From NCBI GenBank assembly GCA_024401645.1, contig JAKSKR010000024.1:1-43617 (forward strand): a DNA stretch of 43,617 nucleotides, given 5' to 3'. Both the position numbers and the translations under genes were made by a program. The notes below the pieces were generated by a model that worked only from the letters and a program-made list of their open reading frames with translations, was not told the DNA's origin and ran no database searches. Each line of letters starts with the position of its first letter. Position 1 is the first letter of the stretch. Below are positions 35,701 to 41,800 of the stretch, piece after piece. This DNA comes from Paludibacteraceae bacterium (lineage in GTDB: Bacteria; Bacteroidota; Bacteroidia; Bacteroidales; Paludibacteraceae).

Positions 35701-36801
35701 ATTAAAGACAACGGCATAGGCATGAGCAAGGAAACCGTTAACGCCCTTATGCAAAGCGGCAAGCACAAGACGACCGAAGGGACCGACCACGAAACAGGCA
35801 CAGGTATGGGCATAGACCTTTGCCAAACCTACATAAAGCGCAACAAGGGAACACTCAACATTGAGAGCACCCCCGGTAAAGGTTCCTCGTTCCTCATTAC
35901 ACTTCCGCTAACCAACACGGCAGCCGAGGTTGCCAGCTGCACCATTGAACCAGAAAACGAAGGTTATGAATCTATTGAATTTGACGGCACCCTGCTCGAC
36001 GGAAATACCTTCTTGGTTGTGGACGACGACAAACTTATAAGGAAAAACCTAGGCGAAGCCCTTGCTCCTTATGCCAACGTCATAGAAGCATCGGACGGAG
36101 CCGAAGGCTTACAAATGATAAGGGAAAAAATGCCAGATATTGTGATAAGCGACGTATCTATGCCAGTCATGTCGGGTTTAGAGTTGAGCGAACACATCAC
36201 ATCGGACCCTAGCACCCAACACATTCCGTTGCTGTTCATTTCTGCCAACAACGAGGAGAACGACCGCCTAAAGGGATTGAAAAGTGGAGCCGTTGATTAT
36301 ATCGTCAAACCGTTCAGCAATAAGGAATTACTCTTCAAGCTGAACAACATGCTCTGCCTTCGTCAAAACATTCAGCAGAAGTTGCTCGACCAGATGATGA
36401 CGCAACAAAGCGAAAAGAATGCGGCATACAACCAGGCAGAAAGCAAGCAAAACGACACTATTTCAAAAGAAATGGCACCCGACTTGAAGAAATTCATGGA
36501 ACTGCTGGAGGCCAACTACAGCAACTGCAAACTGCAGATTGACGACCTAGCAAAAGAGATGGGCATCAGCCAGTCGACCATGAGCCGTCGCATAAAGACA
36601 CTATCGGGCAAAACACCGGTAGAGTTGCTTGCCAACTACCGCCTAAACAAGGCCAGAAACCTTCTGCTTGCACGTGACGGGAAAGCCGACGTGGTGATTG
36701 CCGATGTTGCACTGAAAGTGGGTTTTGCCGATCCGTCTTACTTCACCCGCCGCTTTAAAGATTACTTCGGTTACACCCCTTCACAAGTGACAAAATCTTA
36801 A
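32794..36801 (+). CDS. hybrid two-component system regulator (sensor kinase, receiver and AraC-type DNA-binding domain in one protein)
   Basis: The 1335-residue protein is a Bacteroidetes hybrid two-component system. Order: signal peptide (about 1-25), periplasmic two-bladed propeller of repeats such as NGHLWIATDFGLDRF and GNIWVGTYNTGIW, a Y_Y_Y domain ending near 760, membrane segment 769-788, histidine kinase with H828 in IAHDLKNP, ATPase motifs VRNLVSNSIKF, DNGIGMS and GTGMGIDLC, a receiver (D1077-D-D1079, phosphorylated D1120) and an AraC-type domain ending FADPSYFTRRFKDYFGYTP. The family senses glycan breakdown products and usually activates nearby SusC/SusD genes; none are present here, so the target is unknown. 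It may act on the SprT/lipoprotein genes downstream or on distant loci. Confidence 0.95.
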   Translation: MRFVSTRGVLLSFLLTLILIFNATASTEYAHFVHYGSNEGLISNKVWCLETDPNGHLWIATDFGLDRFNGKTFKHFLKKDYPSLNHESVHGIKYSADQKLIITGMHGMLYEFDIKGDTFTHIIPNGEHQTTVNCIYIAPDSSRYMLTSHRGVFKYNKQTKKYEHIRTNVDGVENGFLSSMYIDPKGNIWLGTVGQVFVLNSKWEHLFTFRHPQGKGGAITLIKEVSENEVAVTSYTDEIWFFNIQQEDFSQPRILQLPFNNAVGLLLDHSGRCWISTDGDGLWYTTNIRSPHPNFTDVKPFNANNNEIAKIYSMTEDAQGNIWVGTYNTGIWGYMKQQSSLVYFSSQKGLPTSVCTGFYTDKNDNLWVSTDGNGLFEIVGDFQQIKRHNLECQNLVSMKKASEDDVLIGTWGKGVLNYNLKTQKSSRLTYGSIGKGNDCMCHADIMDNDEYWVCSGGDGIYCKRDQQWERFLLKDSTLGYPEMWSKKVVDGKNGNRWILTTNAIWLTDNKKDPSLKRIAAKPNETPYYINDALVLENDNLLVATAKNIIVVKADGSAVDTLSYLPNAVYNIVQTGKDGKIWAASSEGVITIDLAKNTFKKMAGNTTKNARYEFFPQAGYRDNKGRLFFGTNNGFFCYNVDGVHEAKPISTLAFSDIYINSAKVKPYTSILEEGPISALKTIELPHDKTNISLDIDVVDFDDLNKAICRYKLKGLNDVWNTINDEQQITFSYLPKGEYTLIVEAFRNNSSEEKASISLNIKVLPPWWDTWLCKILFLIGCIGLIGYIIWQRMKRMKEVHELLTKTVDERTRDLKNALAEKNRLISVIAHDLKNPMFAIVGALGNWISKNKYAANDAKKIEEIYNSASLLQNEMQNLLDWVQADKDDLAWHPEPTNTSVIVNNVAKLLSKQVQMKGITLKTNQMLGKLVIADKRSLEVVVRNLVSNSIKFTPRGGYVEIVTKEVDGKAHIAIKDNGIGMSKETVNALMQSGKHKTTEGTDHETGTGMGIDLCQTYIKRNKGTLNIESTPGKGSSFLITLPLTNTAAEVASCTIEPENEGYESIEFDGTLLDGNTFLVVDDDKLIRKNLGEALAPYANVIEASDGAEGLQMIREKMPDIVISDVSMPVMSGLELSEHITSDPSTQHIPLLFISANNEENDRLKGLKSGAVDYIVKPFSNKELLFKLNNMLCLRQNIQQKLLDQMMTQQSEKNAAYNQAESKQNDTISKEMAPDLKKFMELLEANYSNCKLQIDDLAKEMGISQSTMSRRIKTLSGKTPVELLANYRLNKARNLLLARDGKADVVIADVALKVGFADPSYFTRRFKDYFGYTPSQVTKS

Positions 36802-36893
36802 AAAATAGGACAAAAAGTTGTCTGATTTAACGATTACAGCTTTTTCCTTGAAAAAAGTTAAGAATATTGTAGGAAATAAAATGAGTTATATCT

Positions 36894-36901
36894 TAATTTT
36901 G
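36894..36901 (+). promoter_or_regulatory. -7 box before the SprT-like gene
   Basis: TAATTTTG is a perfect TAnnTTTG. The TTG at 36867-36869 is 24 bases upstream, a little far for a -33 box. Transcription from here would give a leader of about 160 nt that contains three hairpins. Confidence 0.5.
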
Positions 36902-36976
36902 CACTAGGATTTTAAGACATAGATATTTTTTATAAATATCATAGGCTAAAAAAATATGTAGTTAGTGTTATAGATA

Positions 36977-37058
36977 AGTCCTTTATGGACTAATAAACCT
37001 CTGCGTTGCGAAACGTGGGGGTTTGTTATTTAATAAAGGAAAGTGTAACTTTCCTTTA
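36977..37058 (+). ncRNA. structured 5' leader with three consecutive hairpins
   Basis: Three stems follow one another. Hairpin 1: AGTCC/GGACT (36977-36991). Hairpin 2: a continuous 16-pair stem with G-U pairs (36992-37007 with 37012-37027), closed by a GNRA-type loop GCGA at 37008-37011. Hairpin 3: TAAAGGAAAGT/ACTTTCCTTTA (37034-37058), ending 11 bases before the ATG at 37070. Hairpins 1 and 2 abut with no spacer, so they could stack coaxially. Whether it is a cis-regulatory leader, a small RNA or a terminator cannot be told from this sequence alone. Confidence 0.55.
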
Positions 37059-37069
37059 AAAAGACGAAA

Positions 37070-37741
37070 ATGAGACCCACATTGCCTTACATACAAGAAA
37101 AGTTCAAGGAATATAATGCGCTTATATTCAAGAACGCACTGCCCCCATTGCCCATGCGCATAGGTAATGCAAGGTGCACACTTGGCGGGGTTTCGTATAA
37201 ACGTAAAAGGAAGGCAACCGGCGGGTTTGAGTTCTACGACTTTAAACTGACCATAAGTGCCAGAATAGACTTACCCGAAGATGTGGTGCAAGACACCCTC
37301 ATCCACGAAATGATTCATTACTATATATTAAGTAAGCAGTTGGTCGACAGCAGTCCGCACGGCAAGTTGTTTCGCCAACTCATGAACCACATTAACCAGC
37401 ACTTTAACCGCCACATTACCGTAACCCACCGCAGTACGCCAGAAGAACGGGCACAAGACACCAAGAAGAAAGACCACTTCTTCTGCATAACCGAACTTGC
37501 CGACGGGAAAACCGGCATAACCGTAGTGGCAAAGACACGTCTGTTCCAATTGTGGCGCATGTTGCCCCACTACTTCAACATAAGGAAGTCAACTTGGTAT
37601 TGGAGCAACGATCCGTTCTTCAATAATTTTCCAAAGTCAATTTCTCCACGTATCTTTGCCGTTAAACCCGAAGATTTAAAGGAGCACCTTTCAACAGCCA
37701 CCGAGTTGGTATTGGAAGGCAACGTTATTAGAAAGAAATAA
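37070..37741 (+). CDS. SprT-like zinc metalloprotease domain protein
   Basis: The 223-residue protein carries the SprT-like zinc site: H79-E-M-I-H83 with catalytic E80, and probably H97 in SPHGKLF as third ligand. The N-terminal part (YIQEKFKEYNALIFKNALPPLP) fits the SprT helix that precedes the active site. Eukaryotic Spartan cuts DNA-protein cross-links; bacterial SprT functions are poorly known. The C-terminal region, about 130-223, is a basic extension that I do not recognise (TVTHRSTPEERAQ, then a Trp/Phe-rich part). No cysteine zinc-ribbon is seen. It shares a transcript with the lipoprotein gene 13 bases downstream. Confidence 0.82.
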   Translation: MRPTLPYIQEKFKEYNALIFKNALPPLPMRIGNARCTLGGVSYKRKRKATGGFEFYDFKLTISARIDLPEDVVQDTLIHEMIHYYILSKQLVDSSPHGKLFRQLMNHINQHFNRHITVTHRSTPEERAQDTKKKDHFFCITELADGKTGITVVAKTRLFQLWRMLPHYFNIRKSTWYWSNDPFFNNFPKSISPRIFAVKPEDLKEHLSTATELVLEGNVIRKK

Positions 37742-37754
37742 AACGAAAAGAATA

Positions 37755-38351
37755 ATGAGACTATTAAAAACCTTGCTACTAGTAGTAGCAACCCTAGCCC
37801 TAACCGGTTGTGCATCGGTAAAGGGATTAAAGAATTTTGCAGAATGTAAGTTCAACTTCAACAACGTCAGCGACGTTAGTGTAGCATCTATCAACGTTCA
37901 GCGCGTGAAGAGCTTCAAAGATTTGAGTCTTTCCGACGCTCCGAAAATCGTACAGGCCTTCACAAAGAAGAACGTTCCGCTTAACCTCAACGTCAACGTA
38001 TCAGTTCGCAACCCGAACGATCAAGACGCCCGCCTAGACGGACTTGACTACATTCTTTGGATTGACGACATTGAAATGTTGACCGGTACCATGAACAAAC
38101 AGATGAACATTGGTGCAAACCAGACAGGCACACTTACCTTGCCGTTCAGCATGAACCTTCTCGACATCTTCAAGAAAAAGACAGCAAGCTCGTTGTTCGA
38201 CTTTGCTTGTGGTCTTGCTACCGACAATGCCGACGCAAGCCGCGTAAAGGTATCCATCAAGCCATACTTTACCGTTGCCAAGAAGGTTGTTAAATTTCCA
38301 AGCTATGTTACCATAGGTGGCGACAAACTTATGCCAAAGAAGAAACAATAA
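37755..38351 (+). CDS. LEA14/WHy-like lipoprotein
   Basis: The 198-residue protein has a lipoprotein signal peptide with lipobox LTGC (C19) and a mature domain of the LEA type 2 (WHy) fold: VPLNLNVNVSVRNPNDQDARL and the following LDYILWIDDIEML are typical, with the alternating strand pattern that ends in FTVAKKVVKFP. Such small lipoproteins are common in Bacteroidetes envelopes, function unknown. It lies 13 bases after the SprT gene and before a strong terminator, so it closes that operon. A link between a SprT-like protease and this lipoprotein has no known basis. Confidence 0.85.
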   Translation: MRLLKTLLLVVATLALTGCASVKGLKNFAECKFNFNNVSDVSVASINVQRVKSFKDLSLSDAPKIVQAFTKKNVPLNLNVNVSVRNPNDQDARLDGLDYILWIDDIEMLTGTMNKQMNIGANQTGTLTLPFSMNLLDIFKKKTASSLFDFACGLATDNADASRVKVSIKPYFTVAKKVVKFPSYVTIGGDKLMPKKKQ

Positions 38352-38388
38352 GACATAAAAGTCCTACTTTCATCAGAAAGTGTCCCAT

Positions 38389-38425
38389 ATGGCGGCAATA
38401 TCAGAAAATCTGGTATTGCCGTCAT
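38389..38425 (+). terminator. terminator after the LEA-like lipoprotein gene
   Basis: A 17-pair stem (38389-38405 with 38409-38425), including two G-U pairs, has a 3-base loop and is followed by TTATTTTTATTC. It lies 38 bases after the stop codon. Confidence 0.88.
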
Positions 38426-38470
38426 TTATTTTTATTCACATATTCATACATTCTGCATTTATGCTGAATA

Positions 38471-38490
38471 AATATGCTTAAAAGCATATT
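38471..38490. other. short AT-rich palindrome
   Basis: AATATGCTT (38471-38479) and AAGCATATT (38482-38490) form a nearly perfect palindrome. It is upstream of the promoter at 38517, and could be an operator or a second weak terminator. Confidence 0.45.
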
Positions 38491-38516
38491 TTTAACTATA
38501 TTTAACAAGTAATCGG

Positions 38517-38547
38517 TTGTACATATTAAAGAATAGGAATACTTTTG
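38517..38547 (+). promoter_or_regulatory. promoter of the large YDG-repeat protein gene
   Basis: TTG (38517-38519), a 20-base spacer and TACTTTTG (38540-38547, perfect TAnnTTTG). It predicts transcription from about 38553, leaving a leader of about 315 nt. A second isolated TAAATTTG occurs at 38601-38608. Confidence 0.6.
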
Positions 38548-38552
38548 CACTG

Positions 38553-38867
38553 AAAATAAAAGGGTTATAACTTTTAAATTACAAAAGTTCCTTTTAAAAC
38601 TAAATTTGCTTTTTTACACGGTAATTTTTTGGGGTTAATATTTAGGATGTACGTTTTATGAGTTTTTACACAAATTGAACCTAAAACACTCTTTTCTTGT
38701 ATATTCTTTCATTAATATAGTATATTACCTAAAATGTTATTGTGGGGTTTTGTTAAAAGATTGATTATGTCAAACAACCTAGATCGTTATTTATCTGTGG
38801 TTTCCCTTGCAGAATGGAGACCAAATTTCTCATTATCTAGTAACAAACAACATTCAAATAATAAAAA
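38553..38867 (+). other. long AT-rich 5' leader of the YDG-repeat gene
   Basis: No open frame of note. The sequence is AT-rich with several T-runs, and only weak hairpins were noticed. It could be an untranslated leader or could hold a second promoter. I cannot assign a known riboswitch or leader family. Confidence 0.4.
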
Positions 38868-41800
38868 ATGATGAAAACTGTCTTACTTCAGAAGTCGGGC
38901 CTTCTAAAAGCGCTGCTTCTGCTAGTTAGTTTGTTGACTTTAACGCCAAGCGTTAAAGCCGATGGTTCGAGGGACATGTTTCCGGAAGGAGGCAAGGGTT
39001 ACCGAGCTTCGTTATGGAGTTCTTACGACTGCATAAACGAGACAAACCCATTCCCTACACTTGGCGTAATGAAAGTGTACGCTAAACCTGGCGAATTCAT
39101 TCTACTTGGTTCAAGTACTATCGGAAAGTTCGATAGCGAAGACCCAAGCAAGGGTAAAGGAGCCATCATCTACCGTGCGCCAAATGGTGCCACTGAAACT
39201 TTTGATGACAAATCTGTTGGTGGTCGAATTGACAACCGTAAGCAGGAATTGGCTGGTCCGAACTACAACGGCACAATTACCGACGGTTTCAAACCAATTT
39301 CCATTGAAGTTGGCGAAGACCAGGAAGGCGTATGGGAAGTCTACTTCTTAAGCCCAACCTACAAATACACTTACAATTCGGACGACAATACCACAAAGTA
39401 CAAGCTCGAGAACTGGTCACAGAACAATAACGACGGTACGGTAATGGCGTTCGACATTTCTGTTTGCAATGCAGAAAAGACCGCTTTAATACCTGGTCGT
39501 GCTTACACAAACGTATTGAACATGGTGTCGCTTGCAGAGCCAGAAGGCGTATCTTATGCAAGCAGCTGGTACTCTAACCTGTACGTTCTTACCGAAGTAG
39601 GTTATACTTACCGCATCAACACTAACGGTCAGAACCCACACTACGGTACTTTCTTCTCAAACAACAAAGGTTTGCAGAAGCCTGGAACTGGAAACATCAG
39701 CACAAACGAATACGTAGACCCTATTGCCAACAAAGCTACCGGCTACAAGAGCTACGAAAACGGTGAAGAATTATATAAGAGTTGGAAATATACTACCGGC
39801 TCTGAAACCGGTTACATTTATGACCCACGTCTTCAAGATAACCGTGAATTGGTTACTTACGCAAACGGCGAAACCGCATGGAAGTATAACGACGTTACAC
39901 ACAAGATTTTCTTTACAAAACCAGCAGCAGACCTTCCAGAGTCTGCAAAAGCAGTATATGGCACAACCATTACCGATACTTGGTTAAAGAATCCGGCAAC
40001 CAAGACTCCAAAGATGGAAAACCTTGCCATCAGTGGTCTTGAGTCTGGCCGTAAAGGTCTTGTAGGCCCTGAAGGTGCAGCAATCACTTTCACATCTGGC
40101 GTTAGCGGCTCTTTCACCATCAAGATGAAATTCCCTGAAGGCTACACCGAAAGACAACTTAAAGGTGCATGCGTAAGAGGCGAAAACAGCATTAGCTGGG
40201 ATGGTAAAGACGGCGACGGCACCGCTGTGAAACTTGGAGTTGGTACCGTCATCACCCTTAGTGGTACCATCAACGCAGGTGAAGTTCACTTCCCATTCGT
40301 TGACTTGGAAAACAACGAGAATGGTTTCATTCTTGAACTTATCGACAACGAAGAAAACGCAATATCTGACATCATCTATTGGGATGACTCTGATGTTCAA
40401 ACTGACGAGACCGGCACCGATGGTATCAGTTCTTTAACCGGTACAGCTAGTGCGACCGGTGCTCACAAATGGACAAAGGAAAACAGTTCAGGCGATAAGA
40501 CCATTATCGACACATGGTCATACGTAAGAGTATCTTCAGGTGAAGTGAATGTTGAGCCTAAGATTCAGATTGTAGACCTTACCATTTCTGAAGCTAAGAC
40601 AATGACCGAAACTGCAGCTGTAGGTCAAGAGATCACATATCAACTAAAAGTTGAAAACCTAAACAAGACAGGCGTTGAATTTGGCGGTCAGACTGTAGAC
40701 TTGAATTGCAACGCCGACAGTGCTGCAATTGGAGTATGGTTAGAGACTGGAGGCTTCCACGTAACCAGCATCAGCATTGTTGAAAGCGACGACGAAAACT
40801 GCAAGGTTTTGAGCCAGCCTAACGGCGACGTTAACAGTGTTGGTTACATTACCTTGGCGAACGGCAAATCGGCAACCGTTTTGGTTTCAGGTTATGCCGA
40901 TGCAACTATCGCAGGTTCTGCTATTCAGCCAAAGGCATTCGTTATGCGTCCGGGCGACGTTTATGAAATTGACGCAGAAAACCTTGCCGACGACGGCATG
41001 CCTAGCGACCCAACAGCCGAATATGCTGGCACCAACAACAACTTGGTTACTTGCGACGCTGTTACCATCAACCCTAACGGTAAGCCGGTCATCGATGACG
41101 AAAACACCGAAGACTTGAACGTTACCATCAAGGCAGAAAACGGCAAGTCATACGCAGAGAACCCTATCATGTTGCCAGTAGCCATCTACGACCCAGAAAA
41201 CACTCCTGTAACCGTTACCATTAGCGGCGACGATGCAGCATTGTTCAAGGTAGAAGGCGCAAACATCTTCTATATTGGCACCACCCCAGCTGAAGGTGAA
41301 AACGTTGTTTACAACATCACCACAACCGCAGTTGACGAAAACGGTGCAACTACCGTTAGAAACATTGCAGTTAACGTTGTAATGAACGACGGCACACTTA
41401 ATGACAGCAACATCAATGTTGAAACCGTTGCTATTAAGTACGGTCAGAAATTGGAAGATGCCATCACAAAGATGGAAACATCTGACGTTAATGGTGCAGA
41501 CGAGGCTAATGGTTCATGGATCATTAGAAAAGAAGACGGCAGCATTGTTACTAAAGATGACATACTCGACGCAGGCACTTACAACTTGACCTTCTCGTAC
41601 TATACTGAAAATGTTTCAGATTTCGGAAGTTCGGTTGTTACAAAGACCGTTGAAGTTTCACCTCGTACCATTACAATTGCATCAGAAGGCAAGACGAAGG
41701 AATACGACGGTACTGAATTGAAGAACGAGGTTGTTACAGTTGCCGGTGACGGATTTGTTGGAACCGACGACATCACAACTAGCAACTTCACCACATTGAA

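Noticed and set aside
36992..37027. Hairpin 2 as the terminator of the two-component regulator gene
   Set aside because: It is about 190 bases after the stop codon, downstream of a perfect -7 box, and has two other stems abutting it; a terminator role is possible but less likely than a leader.
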